The notes under the pieces were generated by a model that searched no databases, was not told the origin of the DNA, and saw nothing but the letters and a program-made list of their open reading frames with translations. A DNA stretch of 34,590 nucleotides from a virus: IMG/VR virus record IMGVR_UViG_3300047377_000118, positions 1 through 34,590 of that record; one strand, 5' to 3'. Below are positions 25,475-34,507 of this stretch, piece by piece; within the stretch, counting starts at the first letter, position 1; each line of letters begins with the position of its first letter. The translations under genes were made by a program, and so were the position numbers.

Positions 25475-26230
25475 TTAATTTAGTTTCTTTTCAATAGCAT
25501 TGAATACTTCAACACCTTCGTCTGTTTTAAACCACGCGGCTAATGCAGAGTAGGGTTGTTCTTCAAATGGTACGGTAAATAATTTTCTACCGTTACTAGC
25601 CCACTTAAACACCCTGTTGTTGTCAGCTAGTTTTATAATGTTTGCCTCGACGGCTTTAACTCCAATGTTTCTTAGTTGAACATTATCGTCTTCGGCTAAT
25701 TCTATGAAAGCTTGAGGATTATTTCTAGCATACACTAGTAAATCTCTTTTTATTTCCTTAGAACTCATCTTAGACACTTTAGAGCCTTGCTCTACTCTTA
25801 GTATAGCTTCTGCTGCATCAACATCTAAGCTTTGCGCTAAGTTTAGTGCCGCTATTTCTAGCTCTATCCAATCAACTTGATTATCAGCTATCTTTTCAGG
25901 AGCAAACTCTTTGTAAAGTGAGTTTAGTCTTGGGTGATAAACTGAAAGTAGCAATTGCAACGCTTGATTTTCTTTAGATACAGTCAGCTGTCCATTTCTA
26001 AAAACAATATGACCCAATGTAGCTGTGCCTTTTTGTTCATCTACAAATGGAGATGGATGATTAGTGGCGTACCTAAGCTCTCTTTGATAACCTTTTTTTT
26101 CATCAAACCACATTAATGGTTTTCTTCTTGAATGTCTAGAAGCTATAGTTGCAGCTACTGGTGACATTCCTTCTTTGAGTATATAAACTCTATCTTTGAT
26201 TTCCCAATCTTTGGGTTTTGTAAATTCCAT
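25475..26230 (-). CDS. Conserved-type head/neck region protein of unknown function
   Basis: 251 residues. N-terminal beta part with DWEIKDRVYILKEGMSPVAA (8-27) and SRHSRRKPLMWFDE (32-45), then a helical middle rich in Ala/Leu/Glu with repeated short helices (about 120-215), and a C-terminal FKWASNGRKLFTVPFEEQP segment. No catalytic or membrane motif. It is bracketed by the capsid gene and the connector gene, which points to a capsid auxiliary, decoration or neck protein. Its start lies about 30 bases after the hairpin that follows the capsid gene, so its expression may be set lower than that of the capsid. Function not recognised. Confidence 0.7.
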   Translation of the reverse strand: MEFTKPKDWEIKDRVYILKEGMSPVAATIASRHSRRKPLMWFDEKKGYQRELRYATNHPSPFVDEQKGTATLGHIVFRNGQLTVSKENQALQLLLSVYHPRLNSLYKEFAPEKIADNQVDWIELEIAALNLAQSLDVDAAEAILRVEQGSKVSKMSSKEIKRDLLVYARNNPQAFIELAEDDNVQLRNIGVKAVEANIIKLADNNRVFKWASNGRKLFTVPFEEQPYSALAAWFKTDEGVEVFNAIEKKLN

Positions 26231-26260
26231 GATATAATATAATTTAAAAGTTTTAAAGAG

Positions 26261-26300
26261 TAAATATTACCCCCGTTATTAAAACGAGGGTAATTATTTA
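26261..26300 (-). terminator. Hairpin after capsid gene (partial terminator or 3'-stabilising stem)
   Basis: An imperfect inverted repeat (TAAAT-ATTACCC-C-CGTT against AACG-A-GGGTAATTATTTA, loop ATTAA) starts 12 bases after the capsid stop. The following minus-strand sequence (CTCTTTAAAACTTTT) is only weakly T-rich, so it may attenuate transcription or protect the capsid mRNA 3' end. Confidence 0.65.
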
Positions 26301-26312
26301 CATTAATTGTTG

Positions 26313-27782
26313 TTATGATTTGAACAATACGAAGTTGTTCGCAGCTTGTACACATAGACATCTTTCTGACAAGAAGTTTACTACCATCTCGTCTGCGTCA
26401 GACGTGAAGTTTCCACCTACAGATCCAGTAATCCAAGATTTCATTCTTCGGTCATCAGCTTCAGAAGCTCGGTAACGAACGTGCAAGAAAGGTCTAGAGA
26501 TGTTCTTACCTAAAGACTGATCGTAAACGGTAGAAGTACCAGCTGGCACCATAATACCTTCGATGTCTCCGATTAATCCTCGAGTAGTAGCATCGTTTAA
26601 GTATTTCCAGTCAGACTTGTAGAAGTCGTAAGAACCTCGTCTGAAACCAGAGAAACCTAAGTTAAGAGCCATGTCTTCAGAGTTGTTAAATACTCCATAA
26701 GAAGTACCACCAACACCGTAGTTGTTTTGAGCAGCTAACATTTTGTCAATCTCTAGAGTTGTAGCTCTATTTAAGAACATCATGTTTTCCTCGATAGCAC
26801 CTTGCTTGTCAAGCTCTTGCAATATAGTGTCAAAAGTATCAAGACCAGTGTGTGCTCCCGCAGCTACTTGGTTAGTTGTACCAGATGTGTTAACTGTATC
26901 AAAATCAGTGTCGTTGTAAACGATACCTCTTGAAGTTACAGCAGCGAATAAACCTTCAGTACCTTGAATAGCGAAGTTTCCAGTTCCAGCGAAAGTAGCA
27001 GCAGCTTTTTCACCTTCAACCATCATCATTTCGATTTGGTCTTCAAAACGTAGACGAGCTTCGTGCTCAGACTTCATGTACCATAAGTATCCAGAAGCAC
27101 CATTCTCAGTAGTTACTTCAACCCAACCGATTTGAGCAGTATCAGAACCATTAACTTGGTATCTGTCACGCATGATAACTGGTCGATTTGAGAACTGAGT
27201 GAAAGAAGCATCGATAGAACCAGTGATTCCTGAAGATCCTTTCTTGTACTCAGTACCATATACAAATAACTTAACGTTGTCTCCATCAGCGAATACAGTA
27301 CCAGTGTCTAGTGCAGCTTGAGTGTAAGGTGCAACAGTGATAGTTGTAGCCGCTGTAGCATTATCAACAACGATACATTTTAACACTTTATCAGTGTTGC
27401 TTTCGTGAGCAATGATAATAGTGTCGTGGTTTTTAATTAAGTGTCCACTTGGAACAGTAACAGTGTTAGCGCTTGCGTCTAATACGTTTACTGCTTCTCC
27501 TGAAAGAGCGTCGTCATATGCAACGTGTAATCTTCCTTGCTCTGACCAAATAACTTGATCTGAAGCTAAAGGCATCTCAGCTCCAACCATTCTTAAGAAT
27601 CCGTTGATTGTACGTTTTCCGTATCTTTCAACTTCTTTCTCGTAGATTTCTGGTAAGAATTGAGCTGCAAATGTTCCTCCTCCTGACGCTGAGTCAAAAG
27701 AAAGGTAATTGTCTCCCCATAGGGATTTTGTTGGGCGCGGAGTTATGTGATTTAACTCAGCACCAGTTCCTGCTAAAGCCAT
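26313..27782 (-). CDS. Major capsid protein
   Basis: 489 residues, with the size and order (after portal and scaffold) of an HK97-fold capsid protein. Features: N-arm with LWGDNYLSFDSASGGGTF; a spine-helix-like FLPEIYEKEVERYGKR (43-58); a beta domain at about 95-190; EARLRFEDQIEMMMVEGEKA (long acidic helix, about 240-260); and a C-terminal segment ADEMVVNFLSERCLCVQAAN. I recall this type from uncultured marine and crAss-like phages. Codon choice differs from nearby genes: ATC, TAC, TTC, AAC and CGT/CGA are common here, while neighbours use ATA, TAT and AGA, consistent with very high expression. The leader is A-rich without Shine-Dalgarno. Confidence 0.88.
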   Translation of the reverse strand: MALAGTGAELNHITPRPTKSLWGDNYLSFDSASGGGTFAAQFLPEIYEKEVERYGKRTINGFLRMVGAEMPLASDQVIWSEQGRLHVAYDDALSGEAVNVLDASANTVTVPSGHLIKNHDTIIIAHESNTDKVLKCIVVDNATAATTITVAPYTQAALDTGTVFADGDNVKLFVYGTEYKKGSSGITGSIDASFTQFSNRPVIMRDRYQVNGSDTAQIGWVEVTTENGASGYLWYMKSEHEARLRFEDQIEMMMVEGEKAAATFAGTGNFAIQGTEGLFAAVTSRGIVYNDTDFDTVNTSGTTNQVAAGAHTGLDTFDTILQELDKQGAIEENMMFLNRATTLEIDKMLAAQNNYGVGGTSYGVFNNSEDMALNLGFSGFRRGSYDFYKSDWKYLNDATTRGLIGDIEGIMVPAGTSTVYDQSLGKNISRPFLHVRYRASEADDRRMKSWITGSVGGNFTSDADEMVVNFLSERCLCVQAANNFVLFKS

Positions 27783-27809
27783 AATTTTGTTTTTTTAAAT
27801 TTTAAAAGT
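27783..27809 (-). promoter_or_regulatory. A/T-only leader of the capsid gene
   Basis: The 27 bases before the capsid ATG read, on the minus strand, as nearly uninterrupted A and T with AAAAAAAC just upstream of the start. There is no Shine-Dalgarno. A-rich leaders of this kind drive efficient initiation in Bacteroidota. No promoter consensus is evident. Confidence 0.5.
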
Positions 27810-29018
27810 TTAAGTAATTCTGTTTGCTGGTCTGTTTTGACCAATTTTAATTTTAAAATCAGAAGATGATTCACCAGTAATAGCTCTAACTTTCATGTTG
27901 CTAGGAGAGCTTTCGCTTGATAAGGTACCTCTAGGCGACATATCGACATTCTTCGCGTTTGACATACTCTCTTTAAGTGCATCAGCTTTTCCTTGCTGGT
28001 AGAAGTGGTTAGCTACTACATCTGGATTCATTGCAGTAAACAAAGACTTGTGATAACCTTTAGCATCTTCCATTTTGTTAGTCTCTTTGTTAAGAAACTT
28101 ATTTACAAAATTTCCAATATCCATCTGGCTATTTTTTACGCTATCTGTATCTTTAACATTAAGCCTAAATCTTTTATCTCCTACCTTGTATTCAAAACCT
28201 TTGAATTCATTGGAGAAAACTTCATTAGTCTTTTTCTTAAAAAACTTGGCGTTCTCTTCAGTTACTGTCTGATTTTTGTTGTATCGATTGAAGAAATCCA
28301 TAGCTTTTTGTTGCTCAGGGTTTAATCTAGAGCCTGCTTTGATTTCATCATAGTATTTAGACTTTAACCCGTCTAGGTGGTTTTTAGCATTTGCAACTTG
28401 CTCTTTTAATGCTAGTTTCTTTCTTTTTATATCTCGTTCTTCGTCGAGCTCCTCATCATACGAATATAAATCTTCCATTACGAAAGATCTTTCTTCATCA
28501 GTTAGGTGAGGTTTTGTTTGCTTGAAGTACTCCTTTAGTAAATCATTATCACTCATTTTTGAGTAATCTTTATTTAATTCAACATAATCTTCTAAAGTTC
28601 CTCCAGTTTCGTCCATAAAGTCAATGACTTTTTGAATGTTTTCTGGAAGTTGAGTTCCTTGCTCTTCTGCTTTTTCAATAGCTTCTTCGATGTTTTCTTC
28701 TAGCTTGTCAGCTATCTCTGTAACTTCTTCTAAAGCAATTTCTTCAACAGCATCTTCTACAGGTTCTTCCGTAGTTTGCTCTGCTATCTCTTCTACAGGT
28801 TCCTCTATTTCAGGCGCTGGTATTTCAACTTTGGCAACATCAGTATCTTCGTTCGATTCAACTTCGTTGCTTTGTCTTAAGTCTACTTTAACTGTACCGT
28901 CTTCAAGAACTTCGTTCTTTACTTTAGGTTCTTCTGCTTGAGGTGTTTCTTCAACAACCTCTTCTTGTTTTACGTCAACGATCTCTTCAACCGCTTCGAC
29001 TTTCTTTTTTTTAGCCAT
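27810..29018 (-). CDS. Capsid scaffolding protein
   Basis: 402 residues. It begins with MAKKKK, then an extremely acidic, Glu/Val/Pro/Thr-rich disordered region to about residue 125. A helical part with YSKMSDNDLLKEYF (150-163) and coiled-coil DIKRKKLALKEQVANAKNHL (195-214) follows, and the end is a Ser/Lys/Arg-rich tail with PRGTLSSESSPSNMK and IGQNRPANRIT. Acidic body with a short basic C-terminus that docks on the capsid shell is the usual scaffold layout, and the gene directly precedes the capsid gene. No protease catalytic motif was found, so a scaffold-protease fusion is unlikely. Confidence 0.8.
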   Translation of the reverse strand: MAKKKKVEAVEEIVDVKQEEVVEETPQAEEPKVKNEVLEDGTVKVDLRQSNEVESNEDTDVAKVEIPAPEIEEPVEEIAEQTTEEPVEDAVEEIALEEVTEIADKLEENIEEAIEKAEEQGTQLPENIQKVIDFMDETGGTLEDYVELNKDYSKMSDNDLLKEYFKQTKPHLTDEERSFVMEDLYSYDEELDEERDIKRKKLALKEQVANAKNHLDGLKSKYYDEIKAGSRLNPEQQKAMDFFNRYNKNQTVTEENAKFFKKKTNEVFSNEFKGFEYKVGDKRFRLNVKDTDSVKNSQMDIGNFVNKFLNKETNKMEDAKGYHKSLFTAMNPDVVANHFYQQGKADALKESMSNAKNVDMSPRGTLSSESSPSNMKVRAITGESSSDFKIKIGQNRPANRIT

Positions 29019-29049
29019 AATAAAATATTATAAAATTGTACAATTGTAG

Positions 29050-31476
29050 TTATCTTGGATCAAAAGCATTCAATCCAAAACCGCCACCCATTATATCATT
29101 ACCCGATGACTCGAAGTTTTTAGGTGGACTTTCTTTTTTTCTTTGATCTATTAATTCAGACTGTTGTGTAGCTTGAATTTTAGTTCTTTCATCTTTACGA
29201 TCTTCTTTTTGCTTTTCGCGCTCTTTTAATATTTCAGTTTCCATCTGCTTAATCTGCATGTTCAACTGGAACTCGTGATTCATAAGCTCTTTCTTGAGCA
29301 TAGCTTCTTGCTGCATTTTCTGCATTTCCATTTGCATCTTACTTTGCTCTACCTGCATGTTAGTTTGAGCCATTGCTTGATTTTTTTGCATTTCAGCTTG
29401 AGCAGCCACCTGTTGCGCTTGAGCATTTGCTTGCGCTTGAGCTTGTATATTTTGTTGCTGTATAAGTTGATCTTGTTCTGCTTTCTTTTTTCTTCGTATT
29501 TTCAATACTTGATTTGCAAGCTTTACATTTTTAATTTCTCTAACATCAATAGCATCTTCTAACTCTATTCCGTTTCTAGATAGTGCCACTTGAATGTTGT
29601 TCTCAAGCATTTGTTTTTGCTCTTCGTCAGGTGCTAGCTCTATAAATATACCAAAATCATATAAGTGCAAATCACCCATCTCTTTTAGCGTAGCCACATT
29701 ATGGCCACCTATCTTTTGTATAAAAGCGTCTCTAGTTGGAGAATACTCTATAATATCAGATATTCTTAAAGATATACACTCTGCAAGCTCAGCTGTTAAG
29801 AATAAGCCGCTTTGTAGTATATGCCTAGTGGCAGTGTTTGAATTTGCTGCCGCCATTTTTTGTATACCTACTAATGCATTTTTATCTGGTGTACTACCAT
29901 CACGCGCCTCGTTCAACCCGGTGACATCTCTTATCATTTGTAGGTAGTAGTTATATGTTTGTATCAGTGAAGCTAGTTTAGCTCCTCCTGAGCCGCTCTG
30001 TATCTCCTGAATAGGTACTTTACCTGGATTCATGTCTCCATCAGCAGTCATTGATCTACCAATTATACTACCTGTTTGGAAGAACATGTTTAAAGCCTCT
30101 TGTGGGTTATAGTTTGTTCCGTTACCTAAATCTATTTCAGCTAAGCCATCAGCGTCCAAGTATATACCATCAGGTATCATGCGTGACATTACTTGCTGCA
30201 GCTTTAAATGCGTAAGCTGTATCATGTCAGCAAAAGTAGTTATCCTACTCACTAATGACTCGATTTTGCCTTTATACATTCTAGGAGCTACTACTGAGTA
30301 GTTCATCTTGACCTTAGTATAATCACTCTTAGGCCTCATCATGTTTTTAGCTAGCTCCCATTTTAATAGTTGACTAGTACCTAAAACTAAAGCTCCTTCG
30401 TAAAGAACTTCAATTTGTCTAGACATCTTACCAAATCTTTCTTCTAATAATTCGTTAGGTGGATTAAACTGATCGTCTTTAATTATTACTTTACTAGCTC
30501 CTGTAGAAGTTTCTTTTACTTTGTATACCTCGTTAGCAAAAGTCTTAAAGTTGAAATACAAGACTTGAACTTGGTTTCTATCTAAGTTAGTAGACTCAGC
30601 CAAACTTCTATTATAAAAACCAGTAGACTGATAGCCTTGCTTACTCATTTTTTCCAAATCATCATTAGTTAGATCTGGAAACTCTTTTTTAAGCTCATTT
30701 ATAGGCACTGTTTTAATTTCACCTATGTAATATATGTCATCAAAGTATGGCGACTCAGTGTATGAATAAACTATATTTGCTGGATCTACATACTCTACTT
30801 TAACTCCTTCGGATTTTGTAAAAGTATTTTTGACGGCACCAATACCTAACACTGTTAAATCGTAGTTAACTCTTTTCTTTATTAGCTCGTACCTGTTGCC
30901 TTCTAGTATAGTGTTAATAGCTTGTTCCTCCGCTATTTCTACAGCCTGCTTATAATTTAGCTGCATGTGTAACTGTAACTCTTCTTCGGTATCTGGAAGT
31001 TGTTCTGGAGGAGTGGACGATATAGAAACACCAAACTCTTGCTCAGCAAAATCATTCAATTCCCTTGTTTTCATATCAGCAAGTATGCTTTCCATATACT
31101 GGGTTCTTTTTGAAACTCCATATGGATCTTGTGAATATGCTTTTATATCGAAAGTTCTTTCTGATATTCCGTTAACAACTATATCAACGAATTTAGGTAT
31201 AATAGGAATAGGCTTCCAGTCTAAGTTTAAATAGCTTAAGTCACCATTGATTGATAACTCATCTTTGTACTTTTGTATTGCTTGTTCTCCTCTAGCGTAT
31301 AAGCGTAGCTTATGAAAGTTGTTTTGATTACTTGCAAACCTATTTGTACCAGTGTCTCTTTTGAACCACTCGTACTCAATAGCTTTACCTATTTTAAGTC
31401 CATACTCTTTCGAGCTTTTCTCTATATCACTAACAACTTGACTAGGAAAATAATGTGATGTAACTGACTCAGCCAT
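29050..31476 (-). CDS. Portal protein, 808 residues
   Basis: Forms the dodecameric ring for DNA entry at the capsid vertex. Located between TerL and the scaffold. Recognisable parts: an N-terminal KLRLYARGEQ wing segment, PKFVDIVVNGI near 95-105, a stem/crown region with MYKGKIESLVSRITTFADMI and MSRMIPDGIYLDADGLAE (about 400-445), GRSMTADGDMNPGKVPIQEI (about 474-493), and SLIQTYNYYLQMIRDVTGLN, a segment typical of portal proteins of this phage group. The last 150 residues are a Gln/Met/Ala/Lys-rich coiled coil, suggesting a long barrel inside the capsid. Much longer than T7 gp8 (536), as in crAss-like phages. Confidence 0.88.
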   Translation of the reverse strand: MAESVTSHYFPSQVVSDIEKSSKEYGLKIGKAIEYEWFKRDTGTNRFASNQNNFHKLRLYARGEQAIQKYKDELSINGDLSYLNLDWKPIPIIPKFVDIVVNGISERTFDIKAYSQDPYGVSKRTQYMESILADMKTRELNDFAEQEFGVSISSTPPEQLPDTEEELQLHMQLNYKQAVEIAEEQAINTILEGNRYELIKKRVNYDLTVLGIGAVKNTFTKSEGVKVEYVDPANIVYSYTESPYFDDIYYIGEIKTVPINELKKEFPDLTNDDLEKMSKQGYQSTGFYNRSLAESTNLDRNQVQVLYFNFKTFANEVYKVKETSTGASKVIIKDDQFNPPNELLEERFGKMSRQIEVLYEGALVLGTSQLLKWELAKNMMRPKSDYTKVKMNYSVVAPRMYKGKIESLVSRITTFADMIQLTHLKLQQVMSRMIPDGIYLDADGLAEIDLGNGTNYNPQEALNMFFQTGSIIGRSMTADGDMNPGKVPIQEIQSGSGGAKLASLIQTYNYYLQMIRDVTGLNEARDGSTPDKNALVGIQKMAAANSNTATRHILQSGLFLTAELAECISLRISDIIEYSPTRDAFIQKIGGHNVATLKEMGDLHLYDFGIFIELAPDEEQKQMLENNIQVALSRNGIELEDAIDVREIKNVKLANQVLKIRRKKKAEQDQLIQQQNIQAQAQANAQAQQVAAQAEMQKNQAMAQTNMQVEQSKMQMEMQKMQQEAMLKKELMNHEFQLNMQIKQMETEILKEREKQKEDRKDERTKIQATQQSELIDQRKKESPPKNFESSGNDIMGGGFGLNAFDPR

Positions 31477-31477
31477 A

Positions 31478-33682
31478 TTATCTTTCTATTAGTTTTGAAT
31501 TGTAGCCTTTATTTTTATACCTGGCTATAGTTAAGTTAATTTTTTGTTTCTCTATATTTTGTCTTGGTGAATACAAATGCCTGTTGCAAGCCATTATAGC
31601 TAGACCAGAGCTTATTGTAGCGTCAAACTTAGTTCTTCTTGTTATATCAAACTTAGCCCAATCATTTAACGTTTCGTTAAAAGGCATAGAACCAAATCCT
31701 TGGCTTGTTTCGCCAACGTGATCGTTGATATACATTTCTATTGCAGCTGCATGAGCTTGCTTTATATCTTCACTTGAGTTTGGCATTCCACCAACTTCTC
31801 TTTCAGCAACAGATAGTTTGTTCCATACTTTATCAGGTCTATTCATTGAAAATCCTCTGTAGCCTCTTCTTTTTAAATAATAAAGTAATCTTGGCTTGTT
31901 ATTCTCTGCGAGTAGTGGCATTCCATAAAAAACTAACGCCATTAAAACGTCTTCAAAAAAGATTTCAGCTGTCTGAGGCCTTGCTATATATTCTAAAAAG
32001 AACTCATTTGCTGGCGCGTCTTCCATACTAAACTTTGTAAGTCCATGTAAAGAACCTTTAGAACCTCTACCATCTACTGTGCCGGATATATCGTAAGAGT
32101 CACACCCAAACGCTCCTATGTGCTCGTTTCCAGGGTGTTTTACACCGTTCTTCAACACCATTTTGTTTTGAATATGTATCGGTGGCACCCAGTTCACTTT
32201 GAATCTACCTTTTTGGTTTGGTAAAAACATTACTTTAGTGTCTTTTACTCCATTTAACCATTGAAAGTTACCGACATTAAGATCAACAGTTTCTTCGTTG
32301 TAATCTATCTGCTCGTATATTTTGGTTAAATTAAATATACTATTTTTAGTTTCATCTCTGAAAGCATGTTCTTCAGTTCTAGGAAACTGTCTATAAAACT
32401 CGTTTAAAGCGTCTTGATCTGATTTTAAGCCTTCTGCCTCGTTTTGCCAATGGCTAAGTACGCCAACATCTATTATATCTCCATGTGGGTCAACAACCTC
32501 TTGTTTAGGTGTTTCGAACACAGGTAGTCCATAAGAATCAATGAATCCCTCGTAGTTCCATTCCATAGGTATGAACAAAGAATAGAGGCCCGAATTTGTC
32601 TGTCCGTTTCTGTTTCGTTTTGTAACATCTGAATCATAGTAGAGTTTTTTAAATTCGTTACCACCTTTATCTAACGCGTTACTAGTGGATCCCATCATAC
32701 ATTTACCAATAACTCTACTACCTAGTCTAAGACAAGTTTTTGTAACTCGCCAGTTATTAAGTATGTTGTTTGGTTTGTCCCATTTGCCACTCTCGTCGTG
32801 TACTAATAATCTTAATTTTTCACCATCATAGCTGTTATCACCAGTATTCTTCCAATCTATGGTTGTATCCAGTCCATCGAGTTCCTCGGGTTTGTTGGTG
32901 CTAGTAATGTTCCGTCTTGTAAGTTTAGAAGCGGGGACTCTGTACGCAAGCTCGGTCTTTGGTCGGTCCATCCCGTCCTGTATTGGTTTAAAAAAGAATG
33001 GATAATTGACTGATATTGGTACAACTTTATCTGTAAACATTTTCTTGGCGTCTGGTCCAGATTTGGACAGTATTCCGAATCGTGCATCTGAACTAATAGT
33101 TGCTTGATTAACAGTTTCTCCTGACGCCATAAATGAGAATCCTGATCGACGATTTTTAAGATAGCACATTCCATAAGACCTTTTGTCTGCTTTGCATGCT
33201 TCCCAGAATATATAAAATAATCTATTGGCTTCCCTAAAGTCTGGGTTACCGACATCAATCTTTGACCATTGAAGGTACATATAGTGAGTACCAGTAATAT
33301 AAGTAGGCTTACCATTGTTGTAAAACCAAAAACCTTCTTCTCTTTTTTTAAATTCTGTTTCAATGTAATCTATATATTCGTTTTTAAATTCGTTTGGTAG
33401 TTCTTTCCAGTCAAATATAGTTTTCACTCTATTGAGTTCCTTAGGATAAGGAGTCACCTCCCATTTATCACTTTTAAACTTATGAGCGTTATTTATTGGT
33501 GGTAAAGCTATTTTTAGGTTTTGTATTTCGTATATTTCACCTATCTTACCAGTCTTACTTATTACAACAATATCGTGTTCTTTGTTGTAGCCGTATTCCC
33601 AGCGTTTAGCTTTATTTAATCTTTTTATTGAATTAATAGGTACATGATCGTCAACTATTTTATACAAACTCTGCTGATACAT
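31478..33682 (-). CDS. Terminase large subunit
   Basis: 734-residue packaging motor. ATPase: a deviant Walker A region (K176-N-R-R-S-G-F-S183) lacking the usual GK[ST]; Walker B LRLLVHDE with D296 and E297; and a coupling motif GSTSNA at 331-336. Nuclease: RNase H-type acidic residues D527 (FGCDSYDISG), E592 (LLAENNK) and D686 (KFDATIS), the expected order and approximate spacing for TerL. The segment YNNGKPTYITGTHYMYLQWS (121-140) is one I know from marine and crAss-like TerLs. Its start overlaps the small-subunit stop (TAATG), and the portal gene starts two bases after its stop. Confidence 0.93.
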   Translation of the reverse strand: MYQQSLYKIVDDHVPINSIKRLNKAKRWEYGYNKEHDIVVISKTGKIGEIYEIQNLKIALPPINNAHKFKSDKWEVTPYPKELNRVKTIFDWKELPNEFKNEYIDYIETEFKKREEGFWFYNNGKPTYITGTHYMYLQWSKIDVGNPDFREANRLFYIFWEACKADKRSYGMCYLKNRRSGFSFMASGETVNQATISSDARFGILSKSGPDAKKMFTDKVVPISVNYPFFFKPIQDGMDRPKTELAYRVPASKLTRRNITSTNKPEELDGLDTTIDWKNTGDNSYDGEKLRLLVHDESGKWDKPNNILNNWRVTKTCLRLGSRVIGKCMMGSTSNALDKGGNEFKKLYYDSDVTKRNRNGQTNSGLYSLFIPMEWNYEGFIDSYGLPVFETPKQEVVDPHGDIIDVGVLSHWQNEAEGLKSDQDALNEFYRQFPRTEEHAFRDETKNSIFNLTKIYEQIDYNEETVDLNVGNFQWLNGVKDTKVMFLPNQKGRFKVNWVPPIHIQNKMVLKNGVKHPGNEHIGAFGCDSYDISGTVDGRGSKGSLHGLTKFSMEDAPANEFFLEYIARPQTAEIFFEDVLMALVFYGMPLLAENNKPRLLYYLKRRGYRGFSMNRPDKVWNKLSVAEREVGGMPNSSEDIKQAHAAAIEMYINDHVGETSQGFGSMPFNETLNDWAKFDITRRTKFDATISSGLAIMACNRHLYSPRQNIEKQKINLTIARYKNKGYNSKLIER

Positions 33683-33957
33683 TACTTACTCCTCCTTTCA
33701 GCAAAGCCGCTAAACGCGACAGATTTATCTTCTACAGGTTTGTTTTCTAAAACAGCTTTTTCGTTTTCAATACGATTTAATATTTCAAAGGCATCGAATA
33801 TAGCTAGTTTTTTTGTAGCAGCAGCGTTCTTAAGTCTATCGGCAGAAACATCATCTTCAGTATTTGTAATGATCTTTTCTTGTGCTACTTTAATTAGCTC
33901 TTCGACTGCTTTATACCCAGCTTGGATTATACTCTCTTTCTTCTCCTTCGTGTTCAT
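33682..33957 (-). CDS. Putative small terminase subunit
   Basis: 91 residues, helical and charged, with a core KLAIFDAFEILNRIENEKAV (50-69) and a basic C-terminus AERRSK. Immediately precedes TerL with a TAATG overlap, the normal place for the DNA-recognising TerS, and is of a size compatible with a short TerS (T7 gp18 is 89 residues). No classical helix-turn-helix is obvious. Its 5' end overlaps the upstream gene by 47 bases in another frame; no later ATG is available to shorten it. Assignment is positional. Confidence 0.65.
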   Translation of the reverse strand: MNTKEKKESIIQAGYKAVEELIKVAQEKIITNTEDDVSADRLKNAAATKKLAIFDAFEILNRIENEKAVLENKPVEDKSVAFSGFAERRSK

Positions 33958-34507
33958 ATTTAATTGTAATTACTTTTGTTCTTACTCTATAAACACGCTC
34001 GCCATCTATAATAAACTCAAACTCACTATTAGGTATAAACCCTACCTTATCTCCTACTTTTATACCTACGCTTTCTAAAATATCATTAGAGTATTTAACT
34101 ATACCAACTAATGGTTTTTCTTTTTCTAAAGAAAACATATCATCGTTAGCTATAGGTTTTACAAAGCAATAGTCATCTAGTGATTTCCATTCTTCGTTAT
34201 GTTTATATATGTATAACTGATCGTCACCGACAAAGTATTTGTCTTCAGTAAAAAAGCTTCTACTGTTCTGTTCTTTGCCTCTAACATCATGCCATCTTCT
34301 AAATACATTATGGTGTATGATAACTTCATCACCAACTTGTATATCAGTTTTTTTATTCTTTGGCAAACCAACAACTATAGCGTTATTGCTTACGTTCTTA
34401 TGAGTAAATATCTCAGTGTTTAATATTAGTTCTTTATCGCCAACTTTCTTAGTGTTGTCGTATCTTGATCTAATAGGTGACACTATAAAACTATCCCAAC
34501 CGTGCAT
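33911..34507 (-). CDS. GroES-like (co-chaperonin-like) phage protein, tentative
   Basis: 198 residues, beta-rich. Two halves each contain a GroES-style strand: IVVGLPKNKKTDIQVGDEVI (43-62) and VGIKVGDKVGFIPNSEFEF, and each half has a VGDxV turn typical of the GroES barrel. The protein ends GEEREYNPSWV. Phage-encoded co-chaperonins (T4 gp31) help fold the capsid protein and are found near head genes; this gene precedes the terminase. I recall uncharacterised marine-phage proteins of this type. The GroES link is weak and needs structural comparison; otherwise it is a hypothetical late protein. Confidence 0.5.
   Translation of the reverse strand: MHGWDSFIVSPIRSRYDNTKKVGDKELILNTEIFTHKNVSNNAIVVGLPKNKKTDIQVGDEVIIHHNVFRRWHDVRGKEQNSRSFFTEDKYFVGDDQLYIYKHNEEWKSLDDYCFVKPIANDDMFSLEKEKPLVGIVKYSNDILESVGIKVGDKVGFIPNSEFEFIIDGERVYRVRTKVITIKYEHEGEEREYNPSWV

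Noticed and set aside
26155-26361. A 68-codon minus-strand frame bridging the capsid 3' end and the next gene
   Set aside because: It spans the capsid stop, the hairpin and the next start; composition is unlike neighbours, and a programmed frameshift extension of the capsid is not supported by a slippery site.
29019-29049. TACAATTGTA palindrome before the scaffold gene as an operator
   Set aside because: Ten AT-rich bases are expected by chance in this composition, and no second copy was noticed near other starts.
32857-33363. A 168-codon minus-strand frame inside TerL
   Set aside because: It is a second frame across the ATPase domain of TerL; the TerL frame carries Walker B and conserved blocks.
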